DNA from: Pelomonas sp046294815
GTDB lineage: Bacteria; Pseudomonadota; Gammaproteobacteria; Burkholderiales; Burkholderiaceae_C
DNA length: 9,375 bases
Assembly (NCBI GenBank): GCA_046294815.1
Contig: JBKBOJ010000094.1
Location: 1-9,375 of the forward strand
Direction of reading: 5' to 3'
Below, piece after piece: positions 1-7,068 of the stretch. The position numbers and the translations under genes were made by a program. The stretch's first letter is position 1, and each line of letters starts with the position of its first letter. The notes under the pieces are model-generated. The model worked only from the letters and a program-made list of their open reading frames with translations. It did not search any database and was not told the origin of the DNA.

Positions 1-833
1 GGCTGGGCCGGCTGGTCACGTCGCTGCCCATGTCGCTGATCACGCTGTACCAGAGCCGCATCCACTGCGAGGGCCTGCTGTCGATGGCGTTCTCGCAGTC
101 GGGCCAGAGCCCCGACCTGATTGCGCCGACGCAGTTCTTTCGTGCCGGCGGTGCGCGCACGGTGGCCTTCGTGAACGCCAGCGGCTCGCCATTGGCCGCG
201 GCGGCCGAGCATGTGTTCGAGCTGCATGCCGGCCCCGAGAAGAGCGTGGCGGCGACCAAGAGCTACATCGCCCAGTTGGTGGCCGGCGCCCGCGTGGTGG
301 CGGCCTGGCAGCGTGACGACCTGCTGCAGGCCGCGCTGAACCAGCTGCCCATCGCGCTGGAGCAGGCCGCCAAGCTGGACTGGAGCGCCGCGCTGCCGGT
401 GCTGCAGAACGAGGACCGGCTGTTCGTGCTGGGCCGCGGCACGGGCCTGGCCGTCGCGATGGAAGCGGCGCTCAAGCTCAAGGAGACCTGCGGCATCCAG
501 GCCGAGGCCTTCTCGGGTGCCGAGGTCAAGCACGGCCCGATGGCGCTGGTGCGCGACGGCTATCCGCTGCTGGTGTTCGCGCCGCGCGGGCCCGCGCAGG
601 CCGGGCTGCTGGCGATTGCCGACGAGATGCGCCAGCGCGGTGGCCGCGTGCTGCTGGCCGCGCCCATCGGTACCCCCGGCGCCGAGCTGCCGCTGGCCAC
701 CACCGGCAATGAGGACCTGGACCCGATCGCTCTCGTGCAGAGCTTCTATCCGATGGTCGAGGCGCTGGCGCGTGCGCGCGGCTTCAACCCGGACGTTCCG
801 CCGAACCTGGCCAAAGTCACCAAGACGCATTGA
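1..833 (+). CDS. nagBII: SIS-domain glucosamine-6-phosphate deaminase, NagB-II/AgaS type (5' end outside window)
   Basis: Probable cytoplasmic enzyme that deaminates and isomerises glucosamine-6-phosphate to fructose-6-phosphate, the last step of GlcNAc catabolism. The frame is open from base 3 to the TGA at 831-833, giving 276 visible residues. In-frame codons before the first ATG (base 30) still read as protein (LGRLVTSLP), so that ATG is internal and roughly 60-70 N-terminal residues are missing. Two SIS sugar-phosphate domains are visible. The first has the phosphate-binding stretch FSQSGQSPDL, and KSVAATKSYIAQ follows. The second has VLGRGTGLAVAMEAALKLKE and AEAFSGAEVKHGPMALV, like the isomerase half of GlmS. 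The tail (NPDVPPNLAKVTKTH) resembles NagB-II/AgaS proteins more than GlmS. A glutaminase domain cannot be excluded directly because the N-terminus is off-window, but the following chitin genes favour a catabolic deaminase. The stop overlaps the next start by one base (TGATG). Confidence 0.82.
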   Translation, partial: LGRLVTSLPMSLITLYQSRIHCEGLLSMAFSQSGQSPDLIAPTQFFRAGGARTVAFVNASGSPLAAAAEHVFELHAGPEKSVAATKSYIAQLVAGARVVAAWQRDDLLQAALNQLPIALEQAAKLDWSAALPVLQNEDRLFVLGRGTGLAVAMEAALKLKETCGIQAEAFSGAEVKHGPMALVRDGYPLLVFAPRGPAQAGLLAIADEMRQRGGRVLLAAPIGTPGAELPLATTGNEDLDPIALVQSFYPMVEALARARGFNPDVPPNLAKVTKTH

Positions 834-2308
834 TGATGAGCACATTCGATCCCGGTCGGCTGGTGATGGTCGACATCCCCGGCAAGTCGCTGGACGCCGA
901 CACCGCCGCCTTCCTGCGCGCGCAGAAGATCCGCGCTGTCTGCCTGTTCCGCAAGAACATCGGCAGCGAGGACGAGGTCAGGGCGCTGATGCGCGACCTC
1001 ATCGCCGTGCTGGGCCCCGAGGCGCTGATCGGCATCGACCAGGAGGGCGGCGCCGTCGTGCGCGTGACCTTTCTGCCGCAGCCGCCGTCGGCCATGGCGC
1101 TGGGTGCCAGCGGCGATGCCGACCGCGCCGAGGCCGTGGGTGCTGCGGTGGCGCGTGGGCTGAAATCGCTGGGCATCAACTGGAACTTCGCGCCGGTGCT
1201 GGACGTCAACAACAACCCCGCCAACCCCGTCATCGGCGAGCGCAGCTTCTCCAACGACCCGGCGGAAGTCAGCCGCCTGGCCTCTGCCTGGATGCGCGGC
1301 TCGCTGGCCGCCGGCGTGGCTTGCTGCGTGAAGCATTTCCCGGGCCATGGCGACACGCATGTGGATTCGCACCATGCGCTGCCCACCGTCGACAAGACGA
1401 GCGCCGAGCTCAACGCGCTGGAGCTGGCGCCGTTCAAGGCACTGGCCGGTCAGGCCCCGGCCATGATGACGGCGCACATCGTCTACCCGCAGATCGATCC
1501 CGACCGCCCGGCCACGCTGTCGCCGGCGCTGATCGGCGGCATCCTGCGCCGGGACTGGGGCTATGACGGCGTGGTCATCACCGACGCGCTGATGATGAAG
1601 GCCGTGGCCGAGCGCTTCGGCTATGCGAAGTCCGCCGTCATGGCCATCGCGGCCGGTGCCGACATGGTGCTGGCCCAAGGCACGCCTGAGGAGCAGCTGA
1701 TCGCCATCAACGCGCTGCGCGAGGCCTTTGCCGACGGCCGGCTGACGCTGCAGCAGGGCGAAGCCGCCAACGCGCGGCTGGACCGGCTCGCCGCCGCCTA
1801 CCCCGCGCGCATGGTGGACGACGGCGCCGCCCGCGCGGCCGACCATGCGCTGATGGACACCGCCTGGGCCGCGGGCCTGACCGCGCTGCGCGGCGCGCGG
1901 CCGCCCGCGTTGAATGCGCCCATCCGCGTCATCGTGCAGGGCGACGTGCCCACCGACATGGTGTCCGAAGCCGGCCCCACCGGTCGCCAGGTGGTGGCGC
2001 TGTTCGCGGCCTTCAACGACGCGCAGATCCTGATGGTCGACGACATCGCCAAGCTGGACTGGGCCAGCGTGCCCAAGGACGGCCGCGTCAACGTGCTGGT
2101 GTCCACCCGCCGCGCGCGCTACGGGCTGGCCGCCAGCCAGTGGCGGCCCGACCTGCACCTGGCGCTGTGGAACCCCTACCAGGCGCTGGACGTGGCCGGC
2201 CCGACGGTGCTGACCTGGGGCTTTGCGCCGGGCGCGCTGGCCGGCCTCAAGGCCTGGCTGGAAGGCAAGGCTGAAGCCAGCGGCCGCGCGCCGCAGGGAC
2301 TGCAGTGA
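833..2308 (+). CDS. nagZ: GH3 beta-N-acetylhexosaminidase, NagZ type, with C-terminal extension
   Basis: Exo-acting glycoside hydrolase family 3 enzyme that removes non-reducing-end GlcNAc. With no signal peptide it is expected in the cytoplasm. From the ATG at 833 it has 491 residues. A second ATG at 836 is equally possible, and the in-frame TTG at 830 is not needed. Diagnostic motifs are IDQEGGAVVRV near residue 68, the NagZ signature KHFPGHG at 167-173 followed by DSHHALP (the His acid/base loop), and GVVITDALMM, where D251 is the expected nucleophile. The catalytic barrel is complete by about residue 335. E. coli NagZ is about 340 residues, so roughly 150 residues here form an extra C-terminal domain, as in two-domain Gram-positive NagZ enzymes. 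NagZ classically acts on peptidoglycan fragments, but here it sits between a GlcN6P deaminase and a chitinase, so chitooligosaccharides are the likelier substrate. Both neighbours overlap it by one base. Confidence 0.9.
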   Translation: MMSTFDPGRLVMVDIPGKSLDADTAAFLRAQKIRAVCLFRKNIGSEDEVRALMRDLIAVLGPEALIGIDQEGGAVVRVTFLPQPPSAMALGASGDADRAEAVGAAVARGLKSLGINWNFAPVLDVNNNPANPVIGERSFSNDPAEVSRLASAWMRGSLAAGVACCVKHFPGHGDTHVDSHHALPTVDKTSAELNALELAPFKALAGQAPAMMTAHIVYPQIDPDRPATLSPALIGGILRRDWGYDGVVITDALMMKAVAERFGYAKSAVMAIAAGADMVLAQGTPEEQLIAINALREAFADGRLTLQQGEAANARLDRLAAAYPARMVDDGAARAADHALMDTAWAAGLTALRGARPPALNAPIRVIVQGDVPTDMVSEAGPTGRQVVALFAAFNDAQILMVDDIAKLDWASVPKDGRVNVLVSTRRARYGLAASQWRPDLHLALWNPYQALDVAGPTVLTWGFAPGALAGLKAWLEGKAEASGRAPQGLQ

Positions 2309-3582
2309 TGACGCAGGAACGGACTCCGATGCGGTGGGTGCCCACCCTGTACTTCGTGCAGGGCATGCAGTTCTTCGTCGTCATGCTCATCGCGGGCCTG
2401 ATGTTCAAGAACCTGGGCGTGGCCAACGACCTGATCGCGCGCTGGACGGCGGTGCTGGGCCTGGCCTGGGCGCTCAAGCCGCTGTGGAGCCCCTTCCTGG
2501 AGCTGGCGCGCAGCAAGAAGCTCATCGTCGTCGCTGCGCAGTACGTCGGCGCGGTGGGCCTGGGCCTGATGGCGCTGGCGCTGCAGCTGCCGCATTGGTT
2601 TGCGGCGGCCCTCATCGTGCTGTTCCTGATCGCCTACGCGTCGGCCACGCACGACATCGCCTGTGACGGCCTCTACATGTCGGCACTGGACGAAAAGCGC
2701 CAGGCTGCCTACGCGGGCTGGCAGGGCGCCTTCTTCAACGGCGCGCGCTTCTTCATCACCGGCGTGGTGCTGAAGATCGCCGGCTCGCTGCAGACCAGCA
2801 TGGGCGCGGCCAACGCGTGGTCCACCGTGTTCCTGATGCTGGCCGGGCTGGTGGCCGTGCTGGCCACCTACAACGCGCGCATGCTGCCCGGCACGCTCTC
2901 CACCGCGCACGGCGAGCTGACCGCCGCCGGCGTGGCGGCGCTGCTGAAGGAGGTCGTCATCGACTTCTTCAAGAAGCCCGGCATCTGGCGCGCGGTGCTG
3001 TTCATCGTGATGTTCCGCTTCGCCGAAGGCCAGGTGCAGACCATAGGCCCGCTATTCCTGCTGGAGGCGCGTGACAAGGGCGGCCTGGGCCTGAGCACCG
3101 GCCAGGTGGCCGATGTCTACGGCTGGGTGGGCACGGGCGCCTTCCTGGTGGGCTCGGTGCTGGGCGGCTGGGTCACCAGCAGGCTGAGCCTGAAGCGCGT
3201 GATGCCGCTGCTGGTGCTGGCCATGGGCGTGCCCAACGTGACCTTCTACTACCTGGCCGCCGCGCTGCCCGCCGACCTGCCGCACATCGCGGCGGCCGTG
3301 GGCATCGAGATGTTCGGCTATGGCTTCGGCTTCGTCGGCATGATCCTCTACATCATGCAGGCCGTGGCGCCGGGGCGCTTCCAGACCGCGCATTACGCGC
3401 TGGGCTCGGGCGTCATGCAGCTGGGCTTCATCCTCAGCAAGTCCATCAGCGGCGACGTGCAGCTGGCCATGGGTTACGAGCATTTCTTCGCCTGGACCAT
3501 CGCCTGCGGCCTGCCGGCGCTGCTGCTGCTGATGTGGGTGCCCATGCCGCGCAAGCGCCGTCCCGAGGTGGCGCCGGCATGA
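2308..3582 (+). CDS. MFS permease, AmpG-like, probable GlcNAc/chitooligosaccharide importer
   Basis: Inner-membrane major facilitator protein of 424 residues, with about 12 hydrophobic segments alternating with short charged loops. The ATG at 2308 overlaps the nagZ stop (TGATG) and has a Shine-Dalgarno-like AGGGA at 2295-2299, so it is preferred over the in-frame GTG at 2305. AmpG-like marks include PLWSPFLE after the second helix region (about residues 58-65) and ATHDIACDG at about 113-121, which resembles the conserved AT-x-DIA-x-D segment of AmpG muropeptide permeases. A central cytoplasmic loop (about 195-235, rich in K, D and E) separates the two halves, and the tail is basic (PRKRR). 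AmpG carries GlcNAc-anhydroMurNAc peptides. In this operon the probable cargo is GlcNAc or short chitooligosaccharides that feed the upstream hexosaminidase. That cargo is inferred from context; the sequence alone supports only the family. Confidence 0.83.
   Translation: MTQERTPMRWVPTLYFVQGMQFFVVMLIAGLMFKNLGVANDLIARWTAVLGLAWALKPLWSPFLELARSKKLIVVAAQYVGAVGLGLMALALQLPHWFAAALIVLFLIAYASATHDIACDGLYMSALDEKRQAAYAGWQGAFFNGARFFITGVVLKIAGSLQTSMGAANAWSTVFLMLAGLVAVLATYNARMLPGTLSTAHGELTAAGVAALLKEVVIDFFKKPGIWRAVLFIVMFRFAEGQVQTIGPLFLLEARDKGGLGLSTGQVADVYGWVGTGAFLVGSVLGGWVTSRLSLKRVMPLLVLAMGVPNVTFYYLAAALPADLPHIAAAVGIEMFGYGFGFVGMILYIMQAVAPGRFQTAHYALGSGVMQLGFILSKSISGDVQLAMGYEHFFAWTIACGLPALLLLMWVPMPRKRRPEVAPA
3565..3570 (+). 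promoter_or_regulatory. Ribosome binding site deciding the start of the GH16-like gene
   Basis: GAGGTG lies 8 bases before the ATG at 3579. It supports that ATG over the upstream in-frame ATG at 3534, which would give an N-terminus without a leading signal peptide. The site lies inside the 3' end of the permease gene, as expected for coupled genes. Confidence 0.6.
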
Positions 3583-4418
3583 GGGCGCTGCTGCTGGGCC
3601 TGCTGGCCGCGCCGGCTCTGGCGAGCGGCGAGTTCTTCGACGACTTTGCCCAGCCGGACCTGGCCGCGCTGCGCGCCAGCGGCTGGGTGCTGCGCGACGG
3701 CACGGGCCATCCGGCACTGCCGGGCGCGCGCTTCTCGTCGGCGCAGCTCTCGCTGGATGGCGGCCTGCTCAAGCTGCGGCTGACGACCGACGGCACGCCG
3801 GCCAACACCACGCTGGCCCAGCTGTGCGCGCCGCGCAAGTTCCTGATCGGCACGACCACGGCCCGCGTGCGGCTGCGCGACACCGCCGGGTCGCGCGACC
3901 CCATCGTGCAGGCCTTCTATCTGGCTGGCCCGCTGCGCCACGATTACGACCCCGACTTCAGCGAGGTCGACTTCGAGTACCTGCCGCATGGTGGCTGGGG
4001 CAGCACCGACACGCGGCTCTACGGCGTGAGCTGGCAGACCGTCCGGCTGGAGCCCTGGCAGGCGTTCAACCAGGCGTCCATCCTGCCTGGCTCCTTCGAC
4101 GGCTGGCAGCTGCTGACCGTGCAGGTCGAGGCCACGCGCACACGGCACTACGTCAATGGCCGGCTGCTTGGCGAGCACGGCGGCCGCAACGTGCCCGTCA
4201 AGCCCATGGCGATCAGCTTCAACCACTGGATCTCGGTCGGCGCGCCGCTGGGGGCGCCGCGCGACTACCAGTTCGAGGTGGACTGGGTGCTGCACCAGGC
4301 CGGCAAGAGCGTCGCGCCGGAGGCCATGCAGGCCCGCGCCGAGCAGCTGCGCCAGGCCGGCGTGGCGCGCCGGGACACCGTGCCCGAGTCGGGCCTGGCG
4401 AGTGATTGCAAGCTATGA
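3579..4418 (+). CDS. Secreted GH16-like glycoside hydrolase (concanavalin A-like fold) of unknown specificity
   Basis: Predicted exported protein of 279 residues. The ATG at 3579 overlaps the permease stop by four bases (ATGA), has a good Shine-Dalgarno, and gives a short but clean signal peptide (MRALLLGLLAAPALA, cleavage after A15). The mature part opens with an aromatic/acidic stretch (EFFDDF). SEVDFEYL contains E129-x-D131-x-E133, matching the GH16 catalytic ExDxE pattern of nucleophile, helper Asp and acid/base. It is preceded by FYLAGPLRHDYDPD and followed by GGWG, and TRTRHYVNGRLLGEH (about 186-200) is like the strand pair after the GH16 active site. GH16 acts on beta-glucans, agar and carrageenan, and fungal members act on chitin-glucan. 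The partner chitinase makes a chitin-related substrate plausible but unproven. It could instead be a carbohydrate-binding or inactive lectin-like member. No carbohydrate-binding module or anchor is visible. Confidence 0.68.
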   Translation: MRALLLGLLAAPALASGEFFDDFAQPDLAALRASGWVLRDGTGHPALPGARFSSAQLSLDGGLLKLRLTTDGTPANTTLAQLCAPRKFLIGTTTARVRLRDTAGSRDPIVQAFYLAGPLRHDYDPDFSEVDFEYLPHGGWGSTDTRLYGVSWQTVRLEPWQAFNQASILPGSFDGWQLLTVQVEATRTRHYVNGRLLGEHGGRNVPVKPMAISFNHWISVGAPLGAPRDYQFEVDWVLHQAGKSVAPEAMQARAEQLRQAGVARRDTVPESGLASDCKL

Positions 4419-5551
4419 AGAAGACCGTGGCCCTGCTCGCACTCGCGCTGGCGGTATCGCTGGTGCAGGCACAGCCCAAGTCGGGCACCGTCGTCGGCAC
4501 CTACATCCTGGCCGAGCGCGGTGTGGAGGTCGTCGAGCGGCTGCAGCCCGGCCGCGTCAGCCACATCCTCTACGCCTTCCTGCTGATCTGCGGCGAAGGC
4601 CAGCGCGCGCAGGACCAGGCGGCCTGCCAGGGCCAGCCCCGCTTCGGCATCCAGCCGCACGCGGATCAAGGCATCTTCTCGGCCGCCTTTGAGCGCCTGA
4701 AGGCGCGCGACCCGCAGGTGCAGGTGCTGGCCTCGGTCGGCGGCTGGGGCGGCTCGGACCCGTTCTTCCACCTGGCGGCGACGCCCGAGGGGCGCGCGGC
4801 CTTCATCAAGCACGCGACCGACTGGCTGCGCGCCCATCCCGGCTTCGACGGGCTGGACATCGACTGGGAGCACCCCGGCAACAACGGCGCCGCCAACGGC
4901 CTGCAGCTCGGCAGCGCGGCCGACGGCGAGCGCTTCGTCGCGCTGCTGCAGGAATTGCGCACCGCGCTGGACGCGCTGGGCCGCGAGACCGGCCGCCGCT
5001 ACCTGTTGAGCGTGGCCATCAACACGACGAAGGAGCAGTTGCGGCGCATGCCCATGGGCCGCGCGGCCGAGGTGCTGGACCTGGTCTTCATGATGACTTA
5101 CGACTTCGCCGGCCCGTGGACGCCGCAGGCGGGCCACCACACGCCGCTGCGCAGCGCGCGGCCGGGGGCCGACAGCCTGGAGCAGTCGGTGGCCGACCTG
5201 CGGGCCGCGGGCGTGCCGCCGGCCAAGATGGTGGCCGGCGTGGCCATGTACGGCCGCGGCTTCGACGGCGTGCAGGCCGATGGCCGCTATGCCAGCCCCT
5301 GGCCAGGCGCCGACGGGTCGGTCGCGTTCAAGGACATCGCGGCCTTGCAGGCGCAGGGCATGAAGCCGGTATTCGACGCGGCCACGCAGGCCTGGGCGCT
5401 GGTCGGCGGCGGCCGCTACCTGGGCTACGACGATCCGCGTGCGGTGAGGGCCAAGGCAGCGTTCGCAAAACAGGCCGGCATGGCCGGCGTGTTCGCCTGG
5501 GAGCTGAGCCAGGACGACGGCCAGATCCTCGACGCCATGGGCCGCCCATGA
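4415..5551 (+). CDS. Secreted GH18 chitinase
   Basis: Glycoside hydrolase family 18 enzyme of 378 residues that should hydrolyse beta-1,4 bonds of chitin or chitooligosaccharides by substrate-assisted catalysis. The ATG at 4415 overlaps the previous stop (ATGA), and the in-frame TTG at 4406 is not needed. MKKTVALLALALAVSLVQA is a typical signal peptide, with cleavage after A19, so the enzyme is periplasmic or secreted. The barrel motifs appear in order: SHILYAFL (about 49-56), the SxGG strand VLASVGGWGGS (104-114), the catalytic DGLDIDWE (145-152, E152 as proton donor with D148 and D150), MMTYDF (226-231), GVAMYGRGF (275-283) and the final GVFAWELSQDD with W362. All expected catalytic residues are present. 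There is no chitin-binding or fibronectin domain, which suits action on soluble oligomers more than crystalline chitin. An endo-N-acetylglucosaminidase activity cannot be ruled out. Confidence 0.9.
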   Translation: MKKTVALLALALAVSLVQAQPKSGTVVGTYILAERGVEVVERLQPGRVSHILYAFLLICGEGQRAQDQAACQGQPRFGIQPHADQGIFSAAFERLKARDPQVQVLASVGGWGGSDPFFHLAATPEGRAAFIKHATDWLRAHPGFDGLDIDWEHPGNNGAANGLQLGSAADGERFVALLQELRTALDALGRETGRRYLLSVAINTTKEQLRRMPMGRAAEVLDLVFMMTYDFAGPWTPQAGHHTPLRSARPGADSLEQSVADLRAAGVPPAKMVAGVAMYGRGFDGVQADGRYASPWPGADGSVAFKDIAALQAQGMKPVFDAATQAWALVGGGRYLGYDDPRAVRAKAAFAKQAGMAGVFAWELSQDDGQILDAMGRP

Positions 5552-7068
5552 AGACGCGCCGCATCGCCATCCTCGGCGGCGGCAGCGCCGGCTGGCTGGC
5601 GGCCAACCACCTGGGCGTCGAGCTGAGCGCCGACCCCGAGGTGGAGATCGTCGTCATCGAGTCGGCGGACCTGCCCATCATCGGCGTCGGCGAGGGCACG
5701 GTGCCGGCCATCAAGACCTCGCTGCGCAAGTTCGGCATCGGTGAGGCGGAGCTGCTGCTGGCCTGCGACACGACCTTCAAGCTGGGCATCAAGTTCCAGG
5801 GCTGGCGCGACGCGGCGCGCGTGGGCGCGGGGCACGCCTACTACCACCCGTTCGTGTCGCCCTTCCCCGAGGGGCTGGACATCACCCCCTGCTGGCTGGA
5901 GCAGCGCGAGCGGCTGCCGTTCTCCGACGTGTCCATCGCCGCCCGCGTGGCCGAGGCCGGGCGCTGCCCCAAGCGCATCGAGTCGGCGCCCTATGTGGGC
6001 GATTTGGACTACGCCTACCACGTCAACGCGCACAAGTTCGCCGCGCTGCTGGCGGCCAACGCGCAGCAGCGCTTTCGCGTGCGCCACCACGTGGCGACGG
6101 TGGTGGACGCCGAGCGCGGCGAGGATGGCGCCATCACCGCGCTGCGCTGCGCCGACGGCCAGCGGCTGGCGTTCGACTTCTATGTGGACTGCAGCGGCTT
6201 CACGGCGCTGCTGGCGCAGCGCGTGCTGAAGCTGCCCTTCGTCGACAAGTCGCACCAGATCCTGACCGACACGGCCCTGGTGCAGCAGCTGCCGCTGGCG
6301 CCCGACGCCGAGATCCCGCCCTTCACGCTGGCGCGCGCGCACGAGGCGGGCTGGATCTGGGACATCCCGGTCACGCAGCGCCGTGGCACGGGCTTCGTCT
6401 ATGCCAGCGCGCACATGAGCGAGGCGCGCGCCATCGAGGGCTTTGCGCGCTACCTGGGCGTCAGCCCGGATGCGCTGTCGCCGCGCAAGATCGCGATGAG
6501 GATCGGCTACCGCGCTCAGGCCTGGGCGCACAACTGCGCGTTGCTGGGCCTGGCCCAGGGCTTCGTGGAGCCGCTGGAGGCCACGTCCATCCTGGTGACC
6601 GACTTTGCCGCCGGCCTGCTGGCACGCAACTTCCCGCGCTGGCGCGACGACGCCCCCGCACTGCGGCCCGGCTACAACGCGGCCCTGGCCTACACCTGGG
6701 AGCGCATCATCGACTTCGTGCAGCTGCACTACCACCTGTCGGACCGCACGGACTCGGACTTCTGGCGCGAGAACCGCCGCGCCGACCACCTCTCCGACCT
6801 GCTGCGCGAGCGCTTGGCGCGTTGGGCGCTGCGCCATCCGCTCAAGAGCGACTTCGCCAGCCGCTTCGACCTCTTCGACGTGGACAACCACCTCTACGTG
6901 CTCTACGGCCTGGGCCTGGCGACGCGGCCGCTGCCGATCTCGGACTTCGAGCGCCGCGAGAGTCTGGTGCAGTTCGAGCGCGTGCGCCGCGCGGCAGAGG
7001 CTGCCATCGCCGGTCTGCCCGGGCATCGCGAATGGCTGAGCGGTCTGCGCGAGGCCACCGCGCGATGA
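5548..7068 (+). CDS. Flavin-dependent tryptophan-halogenase-family protein
   Basis: FAD-dependent halogenase-family protein of 506 residues, probably cytoplasmic and needing a flavin reductase not found here. The ATG at 5548 overlaps the chitinase stop (ATGA). The N-terminal FAD motif is ILGGGSAGWLAA (about 8-19), followed by GVGEGT (46-51). The halogenase lysine is K78 in FKLGIKF, and the family signature WxWxIP is W269-I-W271-D-I-P274. The active-site Glu is E344 in EPLEATS. H100 and F102 occupy the places of the PrnA substrate-pocket His and Phe. Compared with the PrnA/RebH sequences as I recall them, the catalytic ES-T-G stretch is EA-T-S here, and the C-terminal region that carries substrate-stacking Trp residues reads FDLFDVDNHLY without Trp. 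Free tryptophan is therefore doubtful as the substrate. Similar genes are common beside TonB-dependent receptors in Xanthomonas and Caulobacter, where natural substrates are mostly unknown. It is the sixth gene of the coupled operon. Confidence 0.88.
   Translation: MKTRRIAILGGGSAGWLAANHLGVELSADPEVEIVVIESADLPIIGVGEGTVPAIKTSLRKFGIGEAELLLACDTTFKLGIKFQGWRDAARVGAGHAYYHPFVSPFPEGLDITPCWLEQRERLPFSDVSIAARVAEAGRCPKRIESAPYVGDLDYAYHVNAHKFAALLAANAQQRFRVRHHVATVVDAERGEDGAITALRCADGQRLAFDFYVDCSGFTALLAQRVLKLPFVDKSHQILTDTALVQQLPLAPDAEIPPFTLARAHEAGWIWDIPVTQRRGTGFVYASAHMSEARAIEGFARYLGVSPDALSPRKIAMRIGYRAQAWAHNCALLGLAQGFVEPLEATSILVTDFAAGLLARNFPRWRDDAPALRPGYNAALAYTWERIIDFVQLHYHLSDRTDSDFWRENRRADHLSDLLRERLARWALRHPLKSDFASRFDLFDVDNHLYVLYGLGLATRPLPISDFERRESLVQFERVRRAAEAAIAGLPGHREWLSGLREATAR

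Noticed and set aside
1..833. GlmS (glucosamine-6-phosphate synthase) as identity of the first gene
   Set aside because: The SIS motifs are shared, but the C-terminal tail and the catabolic neighbours fit NagB-II better. The absent N-terminus prevents a final decision.
746..2158. 470-codon open frame on the - strand opposite nagZ
   Set aside because: The translation is low-complexity (His, Gly, Arg, Ala-rich) and lies opposite a gene with clear GH3 motifs; it is a by-product of high-GC codon use.
5116..5547. N-terminal extension of the halogenase frame reaching back to 5116
   Set aside because: That part is Arg/Gly-rich shadow of the chitinase gene; the FAD-binding motif begins just after the ATG at 5548, as expected for the family.
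5425..7026. 533-codon open frame on the - strand opposite the halogenase
   Set aside because: Same reason: no domain motifs, Val/Gly/Arg/His-rich composition, and the + strand has clear FAD and WxWxIP motifs.
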